DNA of 24,884 nt from CAZOWW01 sp964583765 (GTDB lineage Bacteria; Actinomycetota; Actinomycetes; Actinomycetales; Kineosporiaceae): NCBI GenBank assembly GCA_964583765.1, contig CAZOWW010000090.1:1-24884 (forward strand), in the 5' to 3' direction. Below the pieces are notes generated by a model. That model was not told the DNA's origin. It worked only from the letters and a program-made list of their open reading frames with translations, and made no database searches. Every line of letters starts with the position of its first letter. Positions within the stretch are counted from its first letter, which is position 1. Both the position numbers and the translations under genes were made by a program. Of the stretch, positions 15,434 through 23,407 are shown piece by piece.

Positions 15434-16174
15434 ATGTGCCGCGGATTGATGACGGACGGACGACGGATGGACGAGAACAGAATCGTCGTCGTACTGCCCG
15501 CCTACAATGCCCAGAAGACCCTGGGAAAGACGGTTCGGGCACTTCCGGACGATCTCGGTGCGGAACTTCTACTTGTCGACGACGGCAGTCGGGACGATAC
15601 GTTCGGCGAGAGCCGGCGACTCGGAATAACGGCGGTTCGGCACGCGGAGAACCGGGGATACGGGGCCAACCAGAAGACCTGCTACCGAGCGGCACTGGCC
15701 CGGTCCGCCGACGTTGTCGTGATGCTGCATCCCGACGGCCAGTACGACGGGCGCGCGATCAGGCTCCTCGTCCTGCCGATCCAGCTCGGCATCTGCGACA
15801 TCGTTCTGGGCAACCGGATCCGGTCCCGGAGAGAGTCGCTGCGGGGCGGGATGCCGAAAGGCAAGTACTTCCTCAATCGCGCAACGACCGGGTTGGGGAA
15901 CGTCGTTCTCGGGCAGAACCTGGGCGAGTTCCACAGTGGATTTCGGGCCTACTCGACCGGAGCTCTTGCCCGGATCCCGTTCGATGGTTTCTCCGATGAC
16001 TTCGCCTTCGACTCGCAGTTGTTGATCTCGGCGGCAAGACTCGGCCTGAGAATAGGTGACGTCCCGGTACCGACGATCTACTCCGCCGAATGCTCCCAGA
16101 TCGGATTCCGCAAGGGAGTTCGCTATCTCGCCGGTACGATGTCAGCACTCGCACGGAATGCGATCGGACGGTGA
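15434..16174 (+). CDS. Family 2 glycosyltransferase (polyprenyl-phosphate sugar synthase-like)
   Basis: About 246 residues, GT-A fold, family GT2, resembling dolichol/polyprenol-phosphate mannose (or glucose) synthases that load a sugar onto a lipid carrier at the inner face of the membrane. The nucleotide-sugar fold is seen in RIVVVLPAYNA, LLLVDDGSRDDT and the DGQYD motif (in place of the commoner DADGQHD), followed by IVLGNRI and FHSGFRAY. No C-terminal membrane helices are present. The start is uncertain: this ATG has GAGG about 5 nt before it, and in-frame ATGs at 15449 and 15467 are also possible. The stop codon overlaps the GTG of the next gene by 4 nt, so the two are probably coupled and functionally linked. 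Confidence 0.88.
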   Translation: MCRGLMTDGRRMDENRIVVVLPAYNAQKTLGKTVRALPDDLGAELLLVDDGSRDDTFGESRRLGITAVRHAENRGYGANQKTCYRAALARSADVVVMLHPDGQYDGRAIRLLVLPIQLGICDIVLGNRIRSRRESLRGGMPKGKYFLNRATTGLGNVVLGQNLGEFHSGFRAYSTGALARIPFDGFSDDFAFDSQLLISAARLGLRIGDVPVPTIYSAECSQIGFRKGVRYLAGTMSALARNAIGR

Positions 16175-17802
16175 ACGCGGTCGATCGGGACGCTCACCTG
16201 CCCGCCGCGGGGAGGAACCAGCACCTGCGAACGGGAACACCGTGGGCAACCGCGATCCTGGTCACCGCGGTGCTGGGCGGGGGAGTCCTGCGACTCGCTG
16301 ACCTCGGCGGCGAGAGCCTCTGGGCCGACGAGGAATTCACCGCTCGCCTGGCCGGGCTCGACCTTCCCGGTTATCTCGAGAACGTCGGTCACACCACGCG
16401 CAACATCCTGCCACCGCTCTACTTCCTTCTGATGCACTACTGGACCGACGCCTTCGGAGCCTCGGAGTTCTCGCTCCGGCTGCCCTCCGCGCTCGCCGGT
16501 ATCCTGTGCATCCCGCTCGCGTACCGGGTGGGCTCCCTGTTCTTCGGACGGACGGCCGGGCTCTTTGCCGCCGTGTTGCTCGCGGCTTCCCCGTTCCACG
16601 TCCGCTACTCGCAGGAGGCGAGGATGTATGAATTCCTCTGCCTGCTGTCGATCATCTCGCTGTGGCTGCTCGTGCGTCTTCTCGACGAGAAGCGACTCCG
16701 CTTCGCCATCGGCCTCGGGGTCACGAACGCTGCAATGGTGTACACCCACCATTACGCCATGTTCCTGGTGGCAGCGCAATTGGCGTTCTTCGCCATTCTC
16801 GTCTCGTTGCGGGCGGTCCCGCATGCGGTCGTGCGGCGGTGGCTGCTCGGCACCCTCCTGTTCGTCGTCCTGGTGGCTCCCTGGGTGGTTCTCTTCACGA
16901 ACCAGGTCCGCAAGGTGTACGAGAACCCGTGGCTGCCCGCGCCCGGGCGCAGGAACGTGGTCGTGCTGCTGACCGAGTACTCAGGATCTCGGACGGCGAT
17001 CACTGTCGCCCTGCTCCTGATCGCGACCGGCGCCTGGCGGGCGCGACGGGCTCGCCACGACGGCGCGTCCCCCGATGCCCCCGCCCGCACCAGCCTGACC
17101 AGGAACGGGCGCAACTCCCTGCTCTGCCTGTGCGTCCTCGTGGTTCCGGTCGTTCTCTCGTTCGGGTACTCGTACCTGGTGACGCCGATCTACGGCGAGA
17201 AGTACCTGATCTCGTCCTCGATCCCGTACTACTTCCTGGTCGCGGCCGGTGCGGCGTGGCTCTGGCACCCAACAGCCCCCGGCCTGGCTGCATCCCGTCC
17301 GGTTGCACTCGACCTGGTGGCACCAGATCGAGTGTCCCCGGGGCGCTTGTCACTGGGTCGAGGGGCGGTGTTGGCGCTCTCGACCGTGGTGCTGGGCACG
17401 TCGGGGGTGCGGATCGCCGGCTACTTCGAGCGCGTGGACAAGGACCAGTGGCGGGAGGCGACGGCCTACGTCGACGCCCGGGCCGAGACCGGGGACCTGA
17501 TCCTGTTCAGCGCCGGATTCACGCTCGAGAACGGCTTCTCCTACTACGACCGGCGACACGATCTGGTCGAAGCCCCATTCCCGCCGGGGTCCAGTGAGGT
17601 CAGCCCGGCGATCACCCCGGCGGACGCCGGGTTGCTCGAGTCGGCGACTGCCGGGCACGAACGGGTCTGGCTGGTCTCCGCACACAGCAGAGACACCACC
17701 GGGGTGATCTCGGGGACGCTCACCGAGATCTACGCATCCCACACCTGCCAGCAGTTCGTCGGGGTCATGACGTGCCTGTTCGAAGGCAGGCGGGTTCGGT
17801 AG
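16171..17802 (+). CDS. GT39/ArnT-like integral membrane glycosyltransferase
   Basis: 543-residue polytopic protein of the GT-C class (PMT/ArnT-like). These enzymes transfer a sugar from a polyprenyl-phosphate carrier to an acceptor on the outer face of the membrane. After the first helix comes the acidic catalytic loop ESLWADEEFTARL (residues 48-60), typical of this class. About ten further hydrophobic segments follow, with PFHVRYSQEARMY and an extracytoplasmic C-terminal domain of about 110 residues. The GTG start overlaps the GT2 stop codon. The pairing with a carrier-charging GT2 suggests a two-step glycosylation system; the acceptor (protein, lipid or cell-wall glycan) cannot be told. Its 3' end overlaps the convergent neighbour by 38 nt. 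Confidence 0.85.
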   Translation: MNAVDRDAHLPAAGRNQHLRTGTPWATAILVTAVLGGGVLRLADLGGESLWADEEFTARLAGLDLPGYLENVGHTTRNILPPLYFLLMHYWTDAFGASEFSLRLPSALAGILCIPLAYRVGSLFFGRTAGLFAAVLLAASPFHVRYSQEARMYEFLCLLSIISLWLLVRLLDEKRLRFAIGLGVTNAAMVYTHHYAMFLVAAQLAFFAILVSLRAVPHAVVRRWLLGTLLFVVLVAPWVVLFTNQVRKVYENPWLPAPGRRNVVVLLTEYSGSRTAITVALLLIATGAWRARRARHDGASPDAPARTSLTRNGRNSLLCLCVLVVPVVLSFGYSYLVTPIYGEKYLISSSIPYYFLVAAGAAWLWHPTAPGLAASRPVALDLVAPDRVSPGRLSLGRGAVLALSTVVLGTSGVRIAGYFERVDKDQWREATAYVDARAETGDLILFSAGFTLENGFSYYDRRHDLVEAPFPPGSSEVSPAITPADAGLLESATAGHERVWLVSAHSRDTTGVISGTLTEIYASHTCQQFVGVMTCLFEGRRVR

Positions 17803-18985
17803 CCGGCGAGTCCGCCGCGCCGGTCGGCGCCTCCCCGCGAGGGGACAGCCATCGGCCGGGCACCGCCAGCACTGTCAGCAGGATCAGGGCGAACCAGGCG
17901 AGATGGATGTACCCGACCGCGTCCGGGTGCTCGAACCACCACAACACCAACCCGTGACTGGTCTCGAACCGTCGGGGGAAGTCCGTGGCGAACGGCTGCC
18001 ACAACGCCAGCGAGGTGACCAGAGCCGTCCAGGGCGCTGTCCAGTTCGTGACCAGCAGATCGAAGGCGAGCGCCGCCAGCACGGCTCCGGCGACGTAGTA
18101 CGGGAGGTCCTGCGGGTCGAGCGCGATCCGCAGCGCGATGACGGCCAGGGGAACGCCGGCCCACCGTCGGCGGAGCACCGCCCCGAGACCGGCCACCGGG
18201 GCGGCGACCAGCTGGATCGTCCGACCCCACGCAGGCGTCGCACCCCCTCGGTACCCGAGGGCGCGCAACCCGGACGAGCCGCTGACTCCGAGCGGCGGCC
18301 GCAGCGCGTGCAGGGTGCCGATGTCGCAGAGCAAGAACGGTCCCCAAGCCGCGAAGATCCCGGCAGCGGCCCACCTGAGGGCCGACCCGGCACGGCGACG
18401 CGGAAGGACCGCCAGAATCGGAAGGAATCCCACCGCCCACGGCTTGGAGGCGACCGCCGCCGCGAGCGCGAGCCCTGCCACCACCTGGCGCCGACCCGCG
18501 ACCGCACGCATGGCCGCGACCAGGAACACCAGGGCGAGGACATCCTCGAGGTGCATCCAGCGAACCGACAGTGCGGTCCACGCCGGGGCCAGCACGAGCC
18601 CCGCCAGCAACAGGCGCAGCCGATGTCGTGACGCAGTGCCGGGTAGCAAGGGGGAGAGAACCGCCAGCATCGCCGGCCCCGCCGCGGTCATCGCGAGCTG
18701 GGCGACGATCCGGGCCACGGTGTCCGGCAGCAGCACCAGCGGTGCAGTGACCACGAAAGCAAGTGGACCGATCTGCAGGTCGGGATGCTCCGCGTACAGG
18801 TGCGTCCCCGAGGGCCCGAACAGGGCGTGGACGCCGTAGGGGAAGAAGTGCCAGGAGACTCCCGAAGGGCGCCGCTGTGACCAACCCCACGCCGCCGTCC
18901 AGCAGCAGATCAGGACCCAGATGAGCGCCGGACCGGTTCTGGAGGCGAGGCGGCTCGGGCACGACACGAGGCCGCATCCTGCCAC
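17765..18985 (-). CDS. GT87-like polytopic membrane protein
   Basis: About 406 residues with eight or more hydrophobic segments, resembling the GT87/DUF2029 group of GT-C mannosyltransferases of actinobacteria, which use polyprenyl-phosphate sugars. Supporting segments are the early loop FFPYGVHALFGPSGTHLYAEHPDLQ, given here only by its key residues Tyr/His/Asp, and the central ASKPWAVGFLP motif typical of this family. The assignment is by overall pattern and is less certain than for its neighbours. The chosen GTG has GGAGG 10 nt upstream; a longer frame back to 19099 adds a poorly hydrophobic leader. It is convergent with the GT39-like gene. Confidence 0.7.
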   Translation of the reverse strand: MAGCGLVSCPSRLASRTGPALIWVLICCWTAAWGWSQRRPSGVSWHFFPYGVHALFGPSGTHLYAEHPDLQIGPLAFVVTAPLVLLPDTVARIVAQLAMTAAGPAMLAVLSPLLPGTASRHRLRLLLAGLVLAPAWTALSVRWMHLEDVLALVFLVAAMRAVAGRRQVVAGLALAAAVASKPWAVGFLPILAVLPRRRAGSALRWAAAGIFAAWGPFLLCDIGTLHALRPPLGVSGSSGLRALGYRGGATPAWGRTIQLVAAPVAGLGAVLRRRWAGVPLAVIALRIALDPQDLPYYVAGAVLAALAFDLLVTNWTAPWTALVTSLALWQPFATDFPRRFETSHGLVLWWFEHPDAVGYIHLAWFALILLTVLAVPGRWLSPRGEAPTGAADSPATEPACLRTGTS

Positions 18986-19497
18986 CGCGGCTACGCCTCC
19001 GGAAGCGAGGCGAGTACTTCCTCGAGGTGCGCTCCGCGACTCCTGACATTGAGTCGCGATCGAGTGAGTCGCCGTCCGGACAGTACATTTGCGGATCATG
19101 GAAACTGCTGGCAGGTGCTGGGGCTGCTGCTCCTGTGATCATTGATGATGTGGTGGCGTAGGTCGAGGCGTGCGTGAGGGATCTGGCCGGGCGGGGAATT
19201 GTCGCGCCCAGCTGTACCACAGGGTCGGAAGCGGGTGGGTCGCCGTTCACATACGGCATCCCGGGGCCGCGCGTTCGCCCACCTGTGCGTGACGCTCGTG
19301 CGAGGGCGCCGGCTCCGCCAACCGGGGCCGCGGTCGGCCGCGTACCTGTGTGCTGGGCGACGCCGCCGGCGCCTCCGGTGACGAGACCGTGCGGGCCGGA
19401 CAGGGATGGCAGACAGCCGCTCGCAGGGGCTGCACGTCCGTGGCTGGCCCGCACGGGGGCACGCAAACTGAGACACAAACCGAGACCGTGCACTGGC
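18986..19497. other. Region without a supported gene next to the attachment site
   Basis: About 500 nt between the GT87-like gene and the tRNA-Ser remnant. Open frames on both strands give Arg/Pro/Ala-rich translations without domains, so I call none. Near its right end two 12-bp imperfect direct repeats (caaactgagaca, caaaccgagacc; 19464-19487) resemble repeats on the other side of the remnant. Confidence 0.5.
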
Positions 19498-19532
19498 CGA
19501 TGCCCCGATCTGATCTTGCGCTCGGGGCATCG
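19498..19532 (-). terminator. Perfect 11-bp stem-loop downstream of the tRNA-Ser remnant
   Basis: CGATGCCCCGA at 19498-19508 and its exact complement at 19522-19532, with a 13-nt loop. It begins 11 nt beyond the encoded CCA end on the strand of the tRNA, where a tRNA terminator would be expected. A T-run does not follow, so Rho-independent termination is plausible but not certain. Confidence 0.5.
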
Positions 19533-19543
19533 TGCCTGGTCAG

Positions 19544-19602
19544 TGGCGGAGGATAGGGGATTTGAACCCCTGAGGGTGTTAACCCAACACGATTTCCAAG
19601 TC
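19544..19602 (-). pseudogene. 3' fragment of a tRNA-Ser(GGA) gene, probable integration attachment site
   Basis: Read on the minus strand this matches the 3' part of a class II actinobacterial tRNA-Ser: an anticodon region containing TTGGAAA (anticodon GGA at 19595-19597), a variable arm GTGTT-GGGTT-AACAC, a perfect T arm AGGGG-TTCAAAT-CCCCT, and an acceptor 3' strand ATCCTCC, discriminator G and encoded CCA. The 5' half is missing: no GGAGGAT partner for the acceptor or D arm lies upstream, and the bases 5' of the anticodon do not complete its stem. Such 3' duplications are left when a tyrosine-integrase element inserts into a tRNA gene. The geometry places the element to the right, with the restored complete tRNA expected beyond the window. 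Confidence 0.8.
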
Positions 19603-19691
19603 AGCGATCATCGTTCATCGGTGGTCGTCCAAGGACGAATGGGGAGGCCAGGAGGTCTCCCGCATCATGCTGGACGTGACGGAACAACCGT

Positions 19692-19715
19692 GAACTGAGA
19701 CTAGAACTGAGACTA
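19692..19715. repeat. Two 12-bp direct repeats beside the attachment core
   Basis: Two perfect tandem copies of gaactgagacta, 90 nt from the tRNA remnant. Together with the related pair at 19464-19487 they look like integrase arm-type sites, which is an inference from position and repetition only. Confidence 0.6.
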
Positions 19716-19813
19716 GGAAGTCGTGGTACGAGCTGCCCCTGCCGCGCCGTCGGCGGATCCAACGTCAGCAGCGCGGGGTAACCCTTGCGAACAAACGCGA
19801 CCGGGGTGAAGAA

Positions 19814-20545
19814 TCACTGCCCTTCCGTGGGGGCGCTGCGTACCCACCTGAGGTGCGCCCGCAGGTCTCTGCGGAGGGTACTTCGTTGCTGCTCGTCCTT
19901 GAGCGCATCTCTGCGCGAACCGCCCTGGGTGTCCTTCACAGACAGCCATTCGTCGACCTCAAGCAAAGCGTCGCTGGCCTCGATGCCATCGTCAGCCCGG
20001 TCGGCGCACCAGTCCTCAATCATGTCGGCTTCTTCATACTGGGCGGCAGTCATCGTTTGATATTGATAGGTCGGGACGACTACGCGACTATTATGATGAA
20101 CCCAACGCTGGAGGAGTAGATTCACTCCCTTTTGAGAGAGGCATGCGATTCGGCTAGCTTCCTGAAGTTGTTCAGGGGTGGCCAGGTGGGGGGCGTCAAA
20201 ACGGGCAGAGTGGTCGGGCCTCTTGTCGTCGACGATGAGCAACGGCAGGGGCATGCACCGGTAGTGACCCGTCGTCCAGTTACTTGGAGGAATGAGTGGC
20301 GAGAGTGGTCTCACCTCTGCCATCACGAGTTTCCCCACGAGCTTAACTCCACCTGTCCGAATGGCGCAGGGATGCTGGAGAATAATGACGTTCCGTGAGT
20401 CCCTCTCTCCAGCTATCCGAACACCGGAGAACACGTCTCCGGTGAAGAACGGTCGGTGAGCTACGACTTCCGCCCCCCGGGCGCGATACAGTGAATCCCA
20501 GTCCGGTATCTCATCCGTTCCTGGCGCTTCGAGGTCGTGAGACAT
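19814..20545 (-). CDS. Hypothetical protein, third gene of an accessory cassette
   Basis: 243 residues, family not recognised. The N-terminal half has beta-rich segments with RPFFTGDVFSGVRI and VIILQHPCAIR; the latter is reminiscent of the Ser/His-x-x-Cys segments in several uncharacterised proteins of phage-defence or toxin-type operons, but I do not claim homology. The C-terminal part is acidic then basic and helical (EEADMIEDWCAD, DALLEVDEWLSVKD). No signal peptide or membrane helix is seen. The ATG lies 3 nt after the stop codon of the Xre/ParS-like gene, so the two are co-transcribed. Base composition is less GC-rich than in the hydrogenase region. Confidence 0.75.
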   Translation of the reverse strand: MSHDLEAPGTDEIPDWDSLYRARGAEVVAHRPFFTGDVFSGVRIAGERDSRNVIILQHPCAIRTGGVKLVGKLVMAEVRPLSPLIPPSNWTTGHYRCMPLPLLIVDDKRPDHSARFDAPHLATPEQLQEASRIACLSQKGVNLLLQRWVHHNSRVVVPTYQYQTMTAAQYEEADMIEDWCADRADDGIEASDALLEVDEWLSVKDTQGGSRRDALKDEQQRSTLRRDLRAHLRWVRSAPTEGQ

Positions 20546-20548
20546 TGA

Positions 20549-21223
20549 TCAGCGCTCTCGCATTCTAATCGATAGCTCATTGTCTGAACCTACGAAAGTC
20601 TCGAAGTTGCTTGTGAATCGGTCACGCCAATCTGGCATGTACTGGTCCATGATTGCATCACTGCTGAGGCCTTGGCAAGCCGCTTCGAACACAAGATCCC
20701 GTCGACCCGCCGACCATAGATCGATGGGGGTCACGGGCGCGGCGTCGTGCACCGGCGTCTCGAACCATGAGGGCACGTGGTCTATCGAGTAGCGGCCCGC
20801 AATGACATCGTACGCTGCAATGACGCCAGCAAGCCGCCGTCGGTTATCCCCAGAAAGGTTTTCACCCTTGCGCCACTTTTGCACGGCCGGGACGCTGACG
20901 CCCACGAGACGAGCGACGTCACGCCAGGCAAATCCGAGATCCGCGAGCTCGTTGAGAATGTCAAGAGGGCTCACAGCCACTCGACGCTGAACGAAACGGT
21001 CCCACTCATGCTCATACAATTTGCTTCGCAATTTCCTGACACTGCTGTCCATGCTGCTGATCTTGTTTACCACCTCGTTCGCATCTTCGATGAAGAGAAC
21101 TGTGGTCGGCCTCGTCGAGGGAAGCGACTGAGGTGCAACAACGCTATGGGCGGCAGTACCTCCATCGGGCCGGATCTCGTCCATGAGACCACTACGATAG
21201 GCTCTCGCAATGTCACTCACCAT
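20549..21223 (-). CDS. Xre-type HTH protein with ParS/MbcA-like C-terminal region
   Basis: 224 residues. A helix-turn-helix is visible at about 85-141, with the recognition segment WRDVARLVGVSVPAVQKWRKG, given here by its core LVGVSVPAVQKW. It is followed at about 150-184 by PSWFETP and VTPIDLWSAGR, which resemble the Xre/MbcA/ParS toxin-binding domain (DUF2384) of type II antitoxins. The first 80 residues are unassigned. This suggests a DNA-binding autoregulator or antitoxin-like partner for a neighbour. It overlaps the TIGR04255-family gene by 11 nt and is followed 3 nt later by the unknown gene, so the three form one operon. Confidence 0.75.
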   Translation of the reverse strand: MVSDIARAYRSGLMDEIRPDGGTAAHSVVAPQSLPSTRPTTVLFIEDANEVVNKISSMDSSVRKLRSKLYEHEWDRFVQRRVAVSPLDILNELADLGFAWRDVARLVGVSVPAVQKWRKGENLSGDNRRRLAGVIAAYDVIAGRYSIDHVPSWFETPVHDAAPVTPIDLWSAGRRDLVFEAACQGLSSDAIMDQYMPDWRDRFTSNFETFVGSDNELSIRMRER

Positions 21224-22031
21224 GACCTCGAAGCACCTCGTCTCGCAATCGAGCAGTAATCATGGACTCGAAGAGGGTTCTGATCGGTAGATGGAGCTTC
21301 TCGCAAATCGATAGAACCTCTGTCTCCTCGCATTCCGGGATCGAGTCCCCCGGGGTCCAGAAACTATCGATGTCTAGAAGGAAGAATGGACCGGTCGTCG
21401 TCGTCTTGGTACGCCGGATTTCGGCGTCTGGGTCGACTGCGAATCCTTCTCGTGGTCCGTATCGAAGTACAAGAGCAACGCCGGGCTGGGTGCCGTACAG
21501 AGCCACGCCCTGCCACTGACTAACCGGCATGTCAATCTCTTCGGGGACAGACGGACTCAGGAGTGCTGAGTTTACCCACCTAGCCCAATCGCTTGGATGG
21601 CTCAGCCCCGTAGGAACTCTGACTTCATCTATGTATCTCAGCCCGATGCGTTCCACGCCGGAGACTGGTGAGACTTTCATGCGGGCGGCAAGGGCGTGGG
21701 TAACAACTTGTCTGAAGGCTTGCCAGCCAGGGTAGTTTCCGCACTCGATGACCAGTGCTTCCTTACGTACGGACAGCGATATGGCGCCGTCCCTGCTGGT
21801 GAATCGAGGGAATTGCTCCATCTCCATGGGTGGAACTAGGGCTCCGGGGGTGAGGGCGATGCTTTGGCTCAGGGCTACTTGATGAGTAGTGCGTTCGATT
21901 GGCAGCAGTTCGCCCAGTTCTTGCTTAATTGCGCGGATCTCTTCCGAAGTTAGTGGATCTGCTACGGGGTGACGGATCTCCAGGGCGACCAGTACGACTG
22001 GGGCGTTGGGATAGATATCCTGACTAGTCAT
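21213..22031 (-). CDS. TIGR04255-family protein
   Basis: 272 residues, matching by eye the sporadically distributed TIGR04255 family: NAPVVLVALEIRHP at the N-terminus, the central FPRFTSRDGAISLSV segment and SGVERIGLRYIDEVRVP, here shown by its core RIGLRYIDEV. The biochemical role of the family is not established; members occur patchily and often in mobile or defence-rich regions. The start ATG has GGAGG 7 nt upstream; the frame is open for a further 16 codons without a good ribosome site. First gene of a three-gene operon with an Xre/ParS-like regulator and an unknown protein. Confidence 0.8.
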   Translation of the reverse strand: MTSQDIYPNAPVVLVALEIRHPVADPLTSEEIRAIKQELGELLPIERTTHQVALSQSIALTPGALVPPMEMEQFPRFTSRDGAISLSVRKEALVIECGNYPGWQAFRQVVTHALAARMKVSPVSGVERIGLRYIDEVRVPTGLSHPSDWARWVNSALLSPSVPEEIDMPVSQWQGVALYGTQPGVALVLRYGPREGFAVDPDAEIRRTKTTTTGPFFLLDIDSFWTPGDSIPECEETEVLSICEKLHLPIRTLFESMITARLRDEVLRGHGE

Positions 22032-22475
22032 AGGTGCCTCCACCTGAAGATCATACCCAGACGACAACCCGAACGACAACCAGAGTAACTACTCGGCGCA
22101 CTGGGCGGACGACTTGACGGGCGCACGCTCTGTGCCTTGTGTCACGCGAGCAGTCATCACCGCTCACCGCGCTGTCCTAGGGCGAACACGCAGGTCACTG
22201 ACCCCGAGCCGACTTGAGGGCGACAGATGGATGTGACGTGAGACGGGGCGAAGCGTGCTCTTGGGGTGGGGCGGGCTCTGCGGAGAGGCCGCCACCGCGG
22301 AAGCCCTCAGCGGATCCACGGCTCAGACCCTGCCCCCTCCTGTCGACATCCTGAGCCCCTGCTCGCCAGGGTGTCTGCTTCCGTGCCCAGAGGTCGTGCG
22401 AGACACCACCGGTGCAGGGACGGATGATGGAGTGTGGGCCGCAAGTGAGGAACTGGTACTCAACGCGCAAAGTCG
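22032..22475. other. Divergent intergenic region of the accessory segment
   Basis: About 440 nt between the divergent TIGR04255-family and GntR-like genes, so it should hold both promoters. Short open frames on both strands have no domain and poor starts, and I leave them out. GGTGGAGG at the left edge is the ribosome site of the TIGR04255-family gene. No clear operator or promoter could be picked out. Confidence 0.45.
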
Positions 22476-22493
22476 ATGCACTGCGAGACATGG

Positions 22494-22994
22494 ATGGAGG
22501 ATGTGCTCTTGCCTCGGAACGAGGACAGGGGAACTGCCCGTGATCGGATCGCCAGCACTTTGCGTGACCGGATAGCAGGGGGCGAGCTTCCCTCGGGAGG
22601 GCCCTTGCCGTCGGAGACATCGCTGCGCAAGGAATTCGGAGTGTCGCGCGGCACCGTTCGTACCGCCTTGTTACTGCTGAAAGAATCAGGCGTAATCGTG
22701 TCGGTGCCTTCGCGAGGTTGGTACGTCCAAAGCGCTCTCCGCCCCGGAGACCTTACGTCGGCTGCGCAAGCGGGATCGGCGGCCTCAATTCTTGAGAATG
22801 AGATTCGGGAAGGCCAATTTAGGCCGGGTGATCAGTTTCTGAGCGTGGGGGAGCTGGCGTCACGCTTTGGACTTACCCGCTACACCGCTCACCGGGCGCT
22901 CCTGGAGCTTGTCGCATTGGGCCTCATCGCTCCGGTACAGTCACGAGGGTATTTCGTGACTGTACCGGAGGTTGAGAGTACTGCCGGTCATTAG
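22494..22994 (+). CDS. Tandem double winged-helix GntR-like regulator
   Basis: About 166 residues made of two GntR-type winged helices and no effector-binding domain. Module 1 (about 14-75): ARDRIASTLRDRIAGGEL, LPSETSLRKEFGVSRGTVRTAL, then wing SRGWYV, of which the core is FGVSRGTVRTAL. Module 2 (about 90-158): ILENEIREGQFRPGDQF, ELASRFGLTRYTAHRAL and wing SRGYFV. Two DNA-recognition units in one chain suggest a compact repressor that may bind a tandem or extended operator. The start is uncertain: an ATG 18 nt upstream is in frame, and a TTG at 22509 has GGAGG 8 nt before it. The 3' end contains a long perfect inverted repeat. It diverges from the TIGR04255 cassette, which it may control. Confidence 0.85.
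   Translation: MEDVLLPRNEDRGTARDRIASTLRDRIAGGELPSGGPLPSETSLRKEFGVSRGTVRTALLLLKESGVIVSVPSRGWYVQSALRPGDLTSAAQAGSAASILENEIREGQFRPGDQFLSVGELASRFGLTRYTAHRALLELVALGLIAPVQSRGYFVTVPEVESTAGH
22930..22970. repeat. Perfect 17-bp inverted repeat inside the GntR-like gene
   Basis: Arms ctccggtacagtcacga (22930-22946) and its exact reverse complement (22954-22970), separated by 7 nt. It lies in the last 22 codons of the regulator gene, over the second wing. It could be a strong RNA hairpin or a dyad operator. A 17-bp perfect arm is unlikely by chance in a coding sequence. Confidence 0.9.
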
Positions 22995-23029
22995 CCGTCT
23001 AGCAGCGGAGGACCGGGTCTCTTCCCGCG

Positions 23030-23368
23030 TCATGCCTCGCTGGGAATCACGTAGACGTCGACGAACCATGTCTTGACGTATCCGCGGTGAAAGTGTCCTG
23101 CGAGAGCCATGTTCCCCTCACCGCTGATGACGCAATGGACGTGAGGAACTCCGTCCTTGACTTCACCCGTTCCGGACATCTCGAACGGCTGAGAGAGCTC
23201 AGTGAGGATATCCGAGTTTGCGTCTCCTGCGGGCATGTTGCTGATGGTGCACGAGTCGACCGCTCCAACCACGGAGACGATGGCGCCGGACCTGACACCG
23301 TGTTCTGCGAGGCGACGAGTAACCGTCTCTGTGACTTCCTCGCCAGGTTTTACTCTGATCGTCAGCAT
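23030..23368 (-). CDS. PCC/DUF296-domain protein
   Basis: 112 residues consisting of a single PCC domain (plants and prokaryotes conserved, DUF296). Supporting features are RSGAIVSVVGAVDSC, FEMSGTGEV, and the histidine-rich HVHCVISGEGNMALAGHFHRG, with key residues HVH and GHFHRG, a likely metal-binding set. Domain length and order agree with prokaryotic stand-alone members, which form trimers of unknown biochemical role; in plants the domain accompanies AT-hooks in DNA-binding proteins. I chose the second ATG because GAAGGA is well placed before it; an ATG 6 nt upstream is in frame. It is convergent with the GntR-like gene and 39 nt downstream of the zinc-ribbon/HTH gene, so it may be co-transcribed with the latter. 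Confidence 0.85.
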   Translation of the reverse strand: MLTIRVKPGEEVTETVTRRLAEHGVRSGAIVSVVGAVDSCTISNMPAGDANSDILTELSQPFEMSGTGEVKDGVPHVHCVISGEGNMALAGHFHRGYVKTWFVDVYVIPSEA

Positions 23369-23407
23369 GACCATCCTTCGTGATCCGTATTGATGACCCT
23401 TGATTTA

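Noticed and set aside
17730..19493. 587-codon minus-strand frame overlapping the GT87-like gene
   Set aside because: It is a different frame of the same region with Arg/Gly-rich sequence and no hydrophobic helices, whereas the chosen frame has a coherent membrane-protein pattern.
19544..19660. A complete tRNA-Ser gene
   Set aside because: No acceptor 5' strand (GGAGGAT), D arm or proper anticodon 5' stem is found upstream of the anticodon on the minus strand.
22195..22620. Short open frames on both strands between the TIGR04255 and GntR-like genes
   Set aside because: They lack convincing starts, family resemblance and coding-like composition, and one overlaps the regulator start on the opposite strand.
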